Origin: Haloglycomyces albus DSM 45210
GTDB taxonomy: Bacteria; Actinomycetota; Actinomycetes; Mycobacteriales; Micromonosporaceae
Direction of reading: 5' to 3'
DNA: 64,000 nucleotides
Assembly (NCBI RefSeq): GCF_000527155.1
Contig: NZ_AZUQ01000001.1
Location: forward strand, 2,105,615-2,169,614
Of the stretch, positions 8,372-18,102 are shown piece after piece; the stretch's first letter is position 1; every line of letters begins with the position of its first letter. Below the pieces are notes generated by a model. That model made no database searches. It was not told where the DNA came from and saw only the letters and a list, made by a program, of their open reading frames with translations. The translations under genes were made by a program, and so were the position numbers.

Positions 8372-9181
8372 GTGGTGACTGACTCGGGAGCGGTAACGCT
8401 AGCCGCAGAATTTCCACCCGGAATCGAAGATTTTGAGTTCCGGGACTGGTTTACAGGGCTTTCGGACACGGGCCTGGCCAACATGATCACTACGATCACG
8501 ATGGCGGTCTTCGCAACGGTCGTGGTGCTTGCATTCCTGTTCATGTGGGCCTACCGAAATCCACAGATCGTACCCACCAAACGACAGTGGATCGCCGAAT
8601 CGGCCTACGGTTTCATTCGCAACACCGTGTCGATCGACCTGTTGGGTAAAAAGGACGGCGTGCGATTCGCGCCTTATTTTGCCACTTTGTTCTTCTTCAT
8701 CCTCATGATGAACCTGTGGGCGATCATCCCCGGCATCCAAATATCGCCGAACGCCCACATTGCTTTCCCGCTGGTACTCGGTGTGCTGTCGTGGATCGTA
8801 TACAACTACGTCGGTATCCAGAAGCACGGACTGGTCGGATACCTCAAGATGAACTGTGTGCCGCCCGGGGTGCCCTGGTTCATCCTGCCTCTCATCATTC
8901 CCCTGGAATTCATCCAGAACTTCATTTTGCGCCCGATCACGCTGGCATTGCGTCTCTTTGCCAATATGTTCGCAGGTCACTTGATCCTGCTGGTGTTCAT
9001 CACCGGTGGTCTGGCGATGCTGAATTCAGCGAACTTCTTCATTCAGGGCCTGTCGCTGTTCTCGTTCCTCATGGCCATCGCCATGACGCTGTTCGAGCTC
9101 ATCGTCATCCTGTTGCAGGCGTACGTATTCACGCTGTTGACGGCGCTGTACGTACAAGGTTCGCTGGCGGACGAACACTAG
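8372..9181 (+). CDS. atpB: F-type ATP synthase subunit a
   Basis: 269 residues, membrane-embedded stator of F0 that holds the two proton half-channels. Five or six helices are visible. The essential Arg lies in PITLALRLFANMFAGH, and the C-terminal helix carries conserved polar residues (LLQAYVFTLLTALY). The start is GTG 8372 or GTG 8375, with GAGAGG about 9 bases upstream. It is the first core gene of the operon. Confidence 0.97.
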   Translation: MVTDSGAVTLAAEFPPGIEDFEFRDWFTGLSDTGLANMITTITMAVFATVVVLAFLFMWAYRNPQIVPTKRQWIAESAYGFIRNTVSIDLLGKKDGVRFAPYFATLFFFILMMNLWAIIPGIQISPNAHIAFPLVLGVLSWIVYNYVGIQKHGLVGYLKMNCVPPGVPWFILPLIIPLEFIQNFILRPITLALRLFANMFAGHLILLVFITGGLAMLNSANFFIQGLSLFSFLMAIAMTLFELIVILLQAYVFTLLTALYVQGSLADEH

Positions 9182-9256
9182 TCCGTCAAAAGGTTTCCCA
9201 TTAAGCGCGCCCAGGTGTCGGCCGACACCGGGACAACATCAAGTAGGAGATAATCA

Positions 9257-9478
9257 ATGGACATCGTCGCCCTCGAAGGCTCCGCAAACGTCATCGGTTA
9301 CGGTCTGGCCGCCATCGGCCCCGGTATCGGTGTGGCCCTGGTCTTCGCTGCCTGGATCACCGCCACCGCCCGTCAGCCCGAATCGGCCGGTATCACCCGC
9401 CCGATGCTGTTCATGGGCTTCGCCCTGGTCGAGGTGCTGGCCCTGTTCGGCCTGGTTCTCGCTTTCGCACTCGGATAA
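9257..9478 (+). CDS. atpE: F-type ATP synthase subunit c
   Basis: 73 residues forming a helical hairpin. The Gly-rich first helix (GPGIGVAL), polar loop RQPE (residues 39-42) and proton-carrying Glu59 (FALVEVLALFG) are all present. Glu with no Na+-site pattern fits a proton ring. The ATG has a GGAG site. In mycobacteria the equivalent Glu is the bedaquiline site. Confidence 0.98.
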   Translation: MDIVALEGSANVIGYGLAAIGPGIGVALVFAAWITATARQPESAGITRPMLFMGFALVEVLALFGLVLAFALG

Positions 9479-9490
9479 CGGAGTAAACGT

Positions 9491-10033
9491 ATGAATCTAG
9501 CAGCAAACGACGGAATGGCGATTCTGTTCCCCATCTGGCAAGAGGTGGTCGTCGGTATAGTCGCCTTCGCTTTGCTCTGCTACCTGCTGATGAAGTTCGT
9601 CTTCCCCAAGATGGAAGAGACTTTTAAAGCCCGAGTGGACGCGATCGAAGGGGGGATCGAGCGCGCTGAGCAGGCTCAGGAAGAAGCCAACCAGACGCTC
9701 GAGGAATACCGTCGTAAACTTGCCGGTGCGAGTGAAGAGGCGGCTGCCATCCGTGACGAGGCCCGTGCCGACGCGGTAGCGGCCAAGGAGGAAATCCTGG
9801 CCAACGCCCGTGAAGAGGCCAACCGCATTATCGCGGCGGGCCACTCCCAGGTGGAGGCCTCACGGCAGCAGCTCATTCACGAGCTTCGCAGCGAAGTGGG
9901 CAACTTGGCGGTCGACCTGGCCGGAAAGATCATTAGCCAGGACCTGTCCGGTAAGCCCACGACGGAAGAGGCCGTCGACCGGTTCCTCGCTGAACTGAAC
10001 GACGAGCAATCCACAGCGAGCGGAGCACGATAG
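9491..10033 (+). CDS. atpF: F-type ATP synthase subunit b
   Basis: 180 residues. One membrane helix at about residues 18-37 is followed by a long Ala/Glu/Arg-rich coiled coil (about 45-150) that forms the peripheral stalk. b and delta are separate genes here, unlike the b-delta fusion of mycobacteria. It ends immediately before the atpH start codon, so translation is probably coupled. Confidence 0.97.
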   Translation: MNLAANDGMAILFPIWQEVVVGIVAFALLCYLLMKFVFPKMEETFKARVDAIEGGIERAEQAQEEANQTLEEYRRKLAGASEEAAAIRDEARADAVAAKEEILANAREEANRIIAAGHSQVEASRQQLIHELRSEVGNLAVDLAGKIISQDLSGKPTTEEAVDRFLAELNDEQSTASGAR

Positions 10034-10855
10034 ATGTCGATGACTGGACGCGAAAGCATCGAGGCAGGGCGTGAGGCCCTGGAGTCACAGGCAGCCAACG
10101 CCAGTGCCGGTGACCTCATCGACACAGCTGACAATCTCATGGCCGTGACCCGCTTCTTGCTCGACCAGCCTCGCCTGCGCCGCGCCCTGTCAGATCCCGC
10201 TCAACGAGCGGACGACCGGGAAGGCCTGGCCAGGCGCGTGCTCGAGGGCAAGATCGGTGCCTCGGCGCTGGACGTGGTGATTGCTCTCGTCCGGAGCCGG
10301 TGGGGCTCGCCCGGGGAACTGGCCAATGGAGTGGAGACCGTGGGCGTTCAGGCTCTGTTGCAAGCCAGCGCCAAGGAAGGTTCCTTGGCCACGGTGGAAG
10401 ACGAGCTGTTCCGTTTCCGTCGCATCGTCGACGGGGATCCGGAACTGTCCTCGGTCCTCGGCTCAACGGGCACCGAAGAGACGGTCAAAGTACAGATCGT
10501 CGATCGACTGCTCGACGGCAAGACCGACCCGGTGACGGTAAAACTGATCGAGACCGCCTGCCACGGTGTGGGAGGCCGCTCCTTCGATCCTTCGATGGAG
10601 CACCTGTTGAATGCGACCGCAGAGGCACGGGAACAGGTTCTCGCCTACGTGACGGTCGCTTCCACACTGGAAGAGGGCGCCGAACAGAAGATTGCCGCCA
10701 AGTTGTCGCTGGTCTACAACTACCCTGTCGGGGTCAAAGTGATCGTGGATCCGTCCGTTGTCGGCGGTATCCGCATTCAGGTCGGATCCGACCTGTGGGA
10801 CGGCACGGTGTCGCGGCGTTTGAACGCTGCTCGTCGTGTCTTGGCCGGTCGGTAA
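10034..10855 (+). CDS. atpH: F-type ATP synthase subunit delta
   Basis: 273 residues, as in other actinobacteria and longer than the about 177 of E. coli. It joins the peripheral stalk to the alpha/beta head. The C-terminal part (YNYPVGVKVIVDPSVVGGIR) is the conserved OSCP/delta ending. It begins directly after the atpF stop; ATG 10034 and 10040 are both possible. Confidence 0.96.
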   Translation: MSMTGRESIEAGREALESQAANASAGDLIDTADNLMAVTRFLLDQPRLRRALSDPAQRADDREGLARRVLEGKIGASALDVVIALVRSRWGSPGELANGVETVGVQALLQASAKEGSLATVEDELFRFRRIVDGDPELSSVLGSTGTEETVKVQIVDRLLDGKTDPVTVKLIETACHGVGGRSFDPSMEHLLNATAEAREQVLAYVTVASTLEEGAEQKIAAKLSLVYNYPVGVKVIVDPSVVGGIRIQVGSDLWDGTVSRRLNAARRVLAGR

Positions 10856-10895
10856 CGAGTGCCGGTAGTAAACTGCAAAAATTCAGGAATGAGGG

Positions 10896-12539
10896 ATGAG
10901 TAAGATGGCTGAATTGACCATCTCCTCCGATGAGATTCGTAGTGCGCTGGACGACTACGTCTCGTCGTACCGGCCAGAGGTCTCCCGTGAGGAGGTCGGG
11001 ACCGTTACCACGGCCGGCGACGGTATCGCGATCGTGGAAGGACTTCCTTCCGTGATGGCCAACGAACTGTTGGAGTTCAAAGACGGCATCCTCGGACTCG
11101 CGCAGAACCTTGACGTGCGTGAGATCGGTGTCGTCATTCTCGGTGACTTCGCGAAGATTGCCGAGGGCCAGGAAGTCAAGCGGACCGGTAAGGTCTTGTC
11201 CGTACCGGTCGGGGACAAGTTCCTGGGCCGCGTGGTCAACGCGCTGGGTGAGCCGATCGACGACCTGGGCGAGATTGAGGCCGAGGGCGAGCGCGAGCTC
11301 GAACTGCAGGCTCCCGACGTCGTCAGCCGCCAGGGTGTCAGTGAACCGATGGAAACCGGCATCAAGGCGATCGACTCCATGACCCCCATCGGTCGTGGAC
11401 AGCGTCAGCTGATCATCGGCGACCGCAAGACCGGTAAGACCCAGGTATGCATCGACACGATTCTCAACCAGAAGGCCAACTGGGAGTCCGGCGACCCGGA
11501 CAAGCAGGTCCGCTGCATTTACGTCGCGGTCGGCCAGAAGGGTTCCACGGTGGCCGGGGTTAAGGCCATGCTGGAAGAGCACGGCGCGATGGACTACACC
11601 ACCATCGTCACCGCGAACGCCGATGAGCCCGCCGGTCTGAAGTACCTCGCCCCCTACACCGGCTCGTCCATCGGACAGCACTGGATGTACGGCGGCAAGC
11701 ACGTACTGATCGTCTTCGACGACCTTTCGAAGCAGGCCGAGGCCTATCGTGCGGTCTCGCTGCTGCTGCGTCGCCCACCGGGCCGTGAAGCCTACCCGGG
11801 TGACGTGTTCTACCTGCACTCCCGCTTGCTGGAGCGTTGTGCGAAGCTGTCCGACGAGCTCGGCGCGGGTTCGATGACCGGTCTGCCCATCATCGAGACC
11901 AAGGCGGGGGACGTTTCGGCGTTCATTCCCACCAACGTCATCTCGATTACGGACGGACAGGTTTACCTCGAAGAGGGCCTGTTCAACTCCGGTGTCCGCC
12001 CGGCCATCAACGTCGGTACCTCGGTATCCCGTGTGGGTGGTTCGGCTCAGACCAAGGGTATGAAGAGCGTCGCCGGTTCGCTGCGTCTTGACCTCGCTCA
12101 GTACCGTGAGCTGGAAGCCTTCGCGGCCTTCGCCTCGGACCTGGACGCGGCCTCGAAGGCTCAGTTGGACCGTGGTCTGCGCATGGTGGAACTGTTGAAA
12201 CAGGGTGTGGCCGAGCCGTTCCCGATGGGCGAGGAAACCATCTCGATCTGGGCCGGCGCGAGGGGCCACCTTGACGACATTCCGGTCAACGAGGTTCGTC
12301 GCTTCGAGACGGAGTTCTTGAGCTACATGCGAGCCAACCACGCCGATATCATCACGGAAGCGGCAGAGGGCGGCAAGAAGGTCGAAGGCGCATTGGACGA
12401 GAGTCTTTCCAACGCGCTGGAGAAGTTCAAGAAGATGTTCCGCTCCGAAGCCGCCGGATTGCACCCGCACGACGCCGAGGCGGGCGAGCTTTCCGATGAG
12501 GACCACGACGCTGAAAAGATCCAGCGAGTAAAGAGGTAG
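10896..12539 (+). CDS. atpA: F-type ATP synthase subunit alpha
   Basis: 547 residues. Walker A is GDRKTGKT (175-182), and the [11 protein letters not shown] region and the Arg finger segment near residue 377 ([13 protein letters not shown]) are conserved. Compared with about 513 residues in E. coli, the C-terminus is extended by about 35 residues and is acidic then basic ([19 protein letters not shown]). Mycobacterial alpha has an extension of similar size that restrains ATP hydrolysis, so a similar role is possible. An AGGA lies 7 bases before the ATG. Confidence 0.98.
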   Translation: MSKMAELTISSDEIRSALDDYVSSYRPEVSREEVGTVTTAGDGIAIVEGLPSVMANELLEFKDGILGLAQNLDVREIGVVILGDFAKIAEGQEVKRTGKVLSVPVGDKFLGRVVNALGEPIDDLGEIEAEGERELELQAPDVVSRQGVSEPMETGIKAIDSMTPIGRGQRQLIIGDRKTGKTQVCIDTILNQKANWESGDPDKQVRCIYVAVGQKGSTVAGVKAMLEEHGAMDYTTIVTANADEPAGLKYLAPYTGSSIGQHWMYGGKHVLIVFDDLSKQAEAYRAVSLLLRRPPGREAYPGDVFYLHSRLLERCAKLSDELGAGSMTGLPIIETKAGDVSAFIPTNVISITDGQVYLEEGLFNSGVRPAINVGTSVSRVGGSAQTKGMKSVAGSLRLDLAQYRELEAFAAFASDLDAASKAQLDRGLRMVELLKQGVAEPFPMGEETISIWAGARGHLDDIPVNEVRRFETEFLSYMRANHADIITEAAEGGKKVEGALDESLSNALEKFKKMFRSEAAGLHPHDAEAGELSDEDHDAEKIQRVKR

Positions 12540-12542
12540 TCG

Positions 12543-13469
12543 ATGGCAGCGCAGCTACGTGTGCTGAAGCAACGACTCAAGTCGGCTCAGTCCATCAAGA
12601 AGATCACCAAGGCGATGGAACTGGTGGCCACGAGTCGTATTGCCAAAGCACAAGAGAGAGTCGAGGCGTCGCTTCCCTACGCCCGCGCCATGACGGAGGT
12701 CATGACGTCGCTGGCCAGCAACGCCTCGATCGACCACCCGCTGCTTCAGCCGCGCAAAGAACCTCGTAAGGCCGGCGTACTGGTCATCACCTCAGACAAG
12801 GGGATGGCCGGCGCTTATAACTCGAACGTGCTGAAGCACGCCGAACAGCTGATCAACAAGCTGATCGAAGAGGGTAAGCAGCCGGTGCTTTACGTGGTCG
12901 GCCGTAAGGGTGTCGCGTATTACTCCTTCCGTGACCGGGAGGTCGAGCAGTCGTGGACGGGCTTCACCGAGAAGCCCGCCGTCAGCGACGCTCAAATGAT
13001 TACGCGTAGTCTCCTGGAGGCCTTTATGGCCGGCAGCGAGGAAACCGTGTCGGACGGTCACCCCGGAGTGGACGAGCTCCACGTGGTCCAGACGAAGTTC
13101 AAGTCTCTGTTGACTCAGACCCCACAGGCACGCCAAATGGCACCCCTGGAGGTCGAGGAAGTAGAGGACCCGGAACTCAACGACCGCGTTCTGGTTCCGG
13201 ACTACGAGTTCGAACCGAACCCGGAGGAACTGCTGAATTCGCTTCTGCCGAGATACTTGACCACCCGCATTTACGCCGCTCTCATCGAGTCGGCCGCGAG
13301 TGAGTCGGCCTCCCGGCGTCGGGCGATGAAGGCCGCGACCGACAACGCGGAAGAAATGTCCAAAGACTTGACTCGTGAGATGAACGCCGCCCGTCAGGCC
13401 GTGATCACTCAGGAGATCAGTGAAATTGTGGGTGGGGCTTCGGCCCTGGCCGACGCAGGAAAAGGATAA
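12543..13469 (+). CDS. atpG: F-type ATP synthase subunit gamma
   Basis: 308 residues, the rotating central stalk. The N-terminal helix [20 protein letters not shown] and the C-terminal helix ending [19 protein letters not shown] are the conserved coiled-coil pair. The middle contains an acidic stretch ([13 protein letters not shown]). It starts 3 bases after the atpA stop and ends 3 bases before atpD. Confidence 0.97.
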   Translation: MAAQLRVLKQRLKSAQSIKKITKAMELVATSRIAKAQERVEASLPYARAMTEVMTSLASNASIDHPLLQPRKEPRKAGVLVITSDKGMAGAYNSNVLKHAEQLINKLIEEGKQPVLYVVGRKGVAYYSFRDREVEQSWTGFTEKPAVSDAQMITRSLLEAFMAGSEETVSDGHPGVDELHVVQTKFKSLLTQTPQARQMAPLEVEEVEDPELNDRVLVPDYEFEPNPEELLNSLLPRYLTTRIYAALIESAASESASRRRAMKAATDNAEEMSKDLTREMNAARQAVITQEISEIVGGASALADAGKG

Positions 13470-14900
<1,431 letters not shown>

Positions 14901-14922
14901 TCCGCTCGGCGCATGATACGTG

Positions 14923-14963
14923 AGCTGCCGTAAACGACGTTCGTCGTTTACGGCAGCTTTTTT
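14923..14963 (+). terminator. Terminator of the atp operon
   Basis: A perfect 16-bp stem (14923-14938 with 14943-14958, left arm AGCTGCCGTAAACGAC) has a 4-base loop and is followed by a run of T. It lies between convergent atpD and the DUF4190-like gene and closes the operon without atpC. Confidence 0.93.
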
Positions 14964-14965
14964 CG

Positions 14966-15565
14966 TCAATCGCTGACCGTGGCGCGAGCCGATTCGAGTT
15001 CCACGTATTCGGGGGTGACGTCGGATTCGAAGAAGTCGGTGGAGACCAGTTGTGCCGTATCGCCGGAATCGACGTTTTCAAAACGCTCGGTGGTGGTGTC
15101 GATCTGTTCCTCGTCACTGTCATACCAGCCGTAGGTGACGGAGAAATCCCGCATGTCGTCGAAATCGTTGTGCACGGTGATCTCCACCTGGAGCCGTCCC
15201 GGCGCGTCGGTGTCGTCGTCGATGTCTCCGAGAGTGACATTGTCACTCGCGTCCCGCCCGGAGACTCTGTCCTGAATCGTTTCGACGGCGTCGTCGGTGG
15301 TGGTGATGACCGCGATCGCCTGCATCAACCCGAAGCCGACGGCCAAGAGGCACAGAACGATCGCAGTGACCGTCATTCCCTTGTTGTCGGCGGTCTGCGC
15401 TTTAATGCGTTTGAAGTTCCGCCACGCCAGGAAGAGGCCGACGGCACCCAAGACGAGTGCCAGCCAGAACATCAACGGAATCCAGGCGACGAGGAGCCCT
15501 ACAATTCCCACGACCAGGGAGGCCGTCCCCAGGCCGTTGCGTGATGGCGTGTTCTTAGTGTCCAT
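14966..15565 (-). CDS. DUF4190-like membrane protein with extracytoplasmic C-terminal domain
   Basis: 199 residues from ATG 15565. Two adjacent helices (about residues 12-50) with GLGTASLVVGIVGLLVAW resemble DUF4190, then a third helix near 66-88, followed by an Asp-rich beta domain (about 110-199) of the FxLYD type, whose core here reads FSVTYGWYD. A longer frame to 15643 is open but basic and unlike the family. No good ribosome site is seen. The role is unknown; the domain is probably outside the membrane. Confidence 0.72.
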   Translation of the reverse strand: MDTKNTPSRNGLGTASLVVGIVGLLVAWIPLMFWLALVLGAVGLFLAWRNFKRIKAQTADNKGMTVTAIVLCLLAVGFGLMQAIAVITTTDDAVETIQDRVSGRDASDNVTLGDIDDDTDAPGRLQVEITVHNDFDDMRDFSVTYGWYDSDEEQIDTTTERFENVDSGDTAQLVSTDFFESDVTPEYVELESARATVSD

Positions 15566-15755
15566 GGCGAAACGCGACCGCACCTTTCCGCCGCTCGCTG
15601 ATGTACGTCGGCTGTGTCGGACGCCGTGTCCATACGGCGGCATCCCTATCGAGTATCCGACATATATTGAGGCTACGAGGCGAAATGCGGGGAATCGTGC
15701 GGTGTGAGGCGATGTATCGGGGGCGGAACCGTGGCGATCCCACCCCCGGCACGGC

Positions 15756-17432
15756 TCAGTCGAGGTCGACGTCGAAGTACGGTGAGCGCATCAGCTCCTT
15801 ATAGGCCTCGAGCGTGTCCGGATCGTTGTGTACCTCGGAATTGCGTCCCTCGGCGTTGGGCGACTCGAAATAGACCATCGCCTTCAAACGTGGATAGTGG
15901 GCCAGTTGGTCTTTGGCTCGTTCAAAGACCTCCCGTTGATGATCGGGGTAGTCGTCGTCTCGGAATACGCCCCATTCGCCCAACATGATGGGCTTTTCCG
16001 GATGGTTCTTCACCGTCCATTCGTAATAGCCCGGCCAGTCGCGAATCGGATCGGGTCGATTGACGAGATCGGTGAGGTCGTCGCTGTATCCGTTTCGATC
16101 GGCGAGCCCGTATGCCGACCATCCGACCCAGTCGATCACGTCGTCGCCCGGGTAGATTTCGTGATGCCACGGTTCGTCCACCCATTCCATATACGCCATG
16201 TAGTTCATGACCGTCACGAGGTTGTCCACCCCCTTGTCACGCAGATATTCGATGACGTAGCGATACATCGCGGCGTAGTCGGAGGCCTCCCATCCGGAAC
16301 CGGACTCGGGGCGAACGTCGTTCTCGGGTTCGTGGTGAACGGTGAAGAAGAACGGTTCGGGGAAGTTCTCGTTGATGTGCTTGGCCAGCCGGTCAAGATA
16401 CGCGTCCACCTCGGCGTTCCCTTCGGCTATGGAGGCCCAGGAGGCCATGCGTGGTTTCCAGTTGATGAACAGTAGCCGTGGATTGTCCGGATCACGAGCC
16501 AACTCGATCTGTTCGGGAGCCGGAAAGAGGCGTTCGTCGGCTCGTTCGTAGGCGTGATAGATATCCTGCTTGGACGAAACCCTCTCCTCAAAGGTGTGGA
16601 GCGACTGCGGCCGTGGAATGTTCGTGTGAGCACCGGCGGCGACTCCGTCCAACATCCCACAGGTGGGAACGAGCTTTTCGCCGAGTGAACAGCTGTTGAG
16701 CACATTGCTGGATTGGCCGCGTTCGGGGATCGCTTCAATGGAGTCATCGGGTGGCTGCGGTATCTCCACGCCGTGCCAGGTACGAAGCACCGGCCCGCGG
16801 TCTACGTCGGAGCTTCCGTTGAATTCCAGATACCGATCGGTATCGGGAGTGCTGACGGCGAATCCATAGCGCCCCGGTGCGTCGAAGGCGCCGGTGATGT
16901 CGAAGGTGACCTCGGTGTCGGTTGCGGAAACGTCCTTGGCCTGCCAGACGTTGCCGTAAGGTGGAGGGGAGGAACCGTTCAACTGACAGGGACAGTCCGT
17001 CGGGCGTACCGAGGCGATTTCCACCGTGACCTTGTCGGAGTCCTCCGGCGCCTGAGAGATGGGGAGTCGAAGCCGGATTTCGGATTCGGGCCGCAGCATG
17101 GTCTCGTCCACACTGAAATATATGTGGGCGACCGATATACCGAAGTCCTCCGAGACGCCGACCGGAAGTCGTGCCGGTCGAGGGTTGGTGGGGCTGTCGC
17201 GTTCGGTACTCAGATACGTCGCGGTGTCGGGGACGATCAGCTGTTCGTCCGGGGTCTCCACGAAGGTTTGGTCGAGTAGGGGCAGGTCTCCCAACCAATC
17301 GGAGTCCGGACTGACGTGAGCGATGAAGTATCCGGACAAAAACAGGACTACAGCGGCGAAGACGGCCGTCAGCCGCCGGAGGAGGCGGTTATGTTCGCCG
17401 CTGGTCGCTTCGGCTACCTTGGACCGGTTCAT
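15756..17432 (-). CDS. Membrane-anchored GH26-like glycoside hydrolase
   Basis: 558 residues. A basic N-terminus and one helix at about 22-42 anchor the protein. A beta-sandwich-like region (about 80-225) precedes a TIM-barrel-like catalytic domain (about 250-550). Candidate acid/base Glu is in FTVHHEPEND and candidate nucleophile Glu in IMLGEWGVFRDDD, with the pattern of clan GH-A family 26. The sandwich domain contains CPC and other Cys residues. It is divergent from the polysaccharide locus, so it may trim or release that polymer. The substrate cannot be read from the sequence. Confidence 0.78.
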   Translation of the reverse strand: MNRSKVAEATSGEHNRLLRRLTAVFAAVVLFLSGYFIAHVSPDSDWLGDLPLLDQTFVETPDEQLIVPDTATYLSTERDSPTNPRPARLPVGVSEDFGISVAHIYFSVDETMLRPESEIRLRLPISQAPEDSDKVTVEIASVRPTDCPCQLNGSSPPPYGNVWQAKDVSATDTEVTFDITGAFDAPGRYGFAVSTPDTDRYLEFNGSSDVDRGPVLRTWHGVEIPQPPDDSIEAIPERGQSSNVLNSCSLGEKLVPTCGMLDGVAAGAHTNIPRPQSLHTFEERVSSKQDIYHAYERADERLFPAPEQIELARDPDNPRLLFINWKPRMASWASIAEGNAEVDAYLDRLAKHINENFPEPFFFTVHHEPENDVRPESGSGWEASDYAAMYRYVIEYLRDKGVDNLVTVMNYMAYMEWVDEPWHHEIYPGDDVIDWVGWSAYGLADRNGYSDDLTDLVNRPDPIRDWPGYYEWTVKNHPEKPIMLGEWGVFRDDDYPDHQREVFERAKDQLAHYPRLKAMVYFESPNAEGRNSEVHNDPDTLEAYKELMRSPYFDVDLD

Positions 17433-17732
17433 TTGCTTCTCCCTATCGTCGCAGCCGGAATTCGGGTGTTAACGGTGTTCTCATAGCCGTGCCCGAGTCG
17501 TGACCGACCCGGATAACGGCACCGTCGTTTTCTTGGCGTGCAATTGATCCCGCCGGTTTCTCCCCTTACGGTTCGTCGTTCGGAATCGGTTGAGTGACCG
17601 ATCCTCGGCGACCTGGCTCTGTGTGCGTCCGAGTACTCCTCAGTCTAACGTGATGAACATCGCAAAACGCCTACTTAGTGTAGATGGGAATAATATCGTC
17701 CAGAAGAGGGTAAAAAGAGCAATCCAGGCATG

Positions 17733-17755
17733 CAACCGCAATATAACCGCGGTTG
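17733..17755. repeat. Inverted repeat CAACCGC-N9-GCGGTTG
   Basis: Seven-base perfect arms, with the right arm embedded in the palindrome AACCGCGGTT (17745-17754). Its position about 300 bases from both divergent genes suits an operator or structured leader. No regulator is known for it. Confidence 0.4.
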
Positions 17756-17895
17756 TTGTGGATCAATCAAGTGTTCGACACGTAGTTCCACTTCTCGTCC
17801 CACAACGTCTACCGTTCCGATCGGTCATCGAATGAGCGACCCGTTCGAGTGACGACGGTCGTCGATGACTCATATTCGGCGTCGTCATCCACAGT

Positions 17896-17924
17896 GTCGT
17901 GTGGTCGCAACTCCCGCACACGAC
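17896..17924. repeat. Inverted repeat GTCGTGTG-N13-CACACGAC
   Basis: Eight-base perfect arms about 180 bases before the Wzz-like start. It could be an operator or an mRNA hairpin. No T tract follows, so a terminator is unlikely. Confidence 0.4.
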
Positions 17925-18102
17925 CGTCACCTCACGCCTGCCGGTTCGTTAAGCCGAGCAGACACAGGCCGAGCTGTATTCGTTGATTCTTCCTTGCCGT
18001 CGCCGGATGGGATGTACCAGGCGTGAAACGGAACTGCCGTAGGCGTGTGTAAACCTCTGCAATTTCGGGTCGGTACGGCCCCTCTTAAGGGAGTGAACAC
18101 TA

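Larger units (their letters stand above)
17433..18102. other. Control region between the GH26-like gene and the polysaccharide locus
   Basis: 670 bases without a convincing gene. It holds two perfect inverted repeats (17733-17755 and 17896-17924), an AT-richer stretch around 17680-17760 and, at its right end, the AAGGGAG ribosome site at 18087-18093 for the Wzz-like gene. An 81-codon frame at 17590-17835 has no recognisable features. Confidence 0.5.

Noticed and set aside
10734-12506. Very long open frame on the minus strand across atpH-atpA
   Set aside because: It is antisense to strongly conserved subunits; codon bias of the plus strand keeps the frame open. No family is recognisable.
17590-17835. 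81-codon plus-strand frame in the divergent gap
   Set aside because: It has no ribosome site, no recognisable motif and contains the inverted repeat, so control sequence is the better reading.
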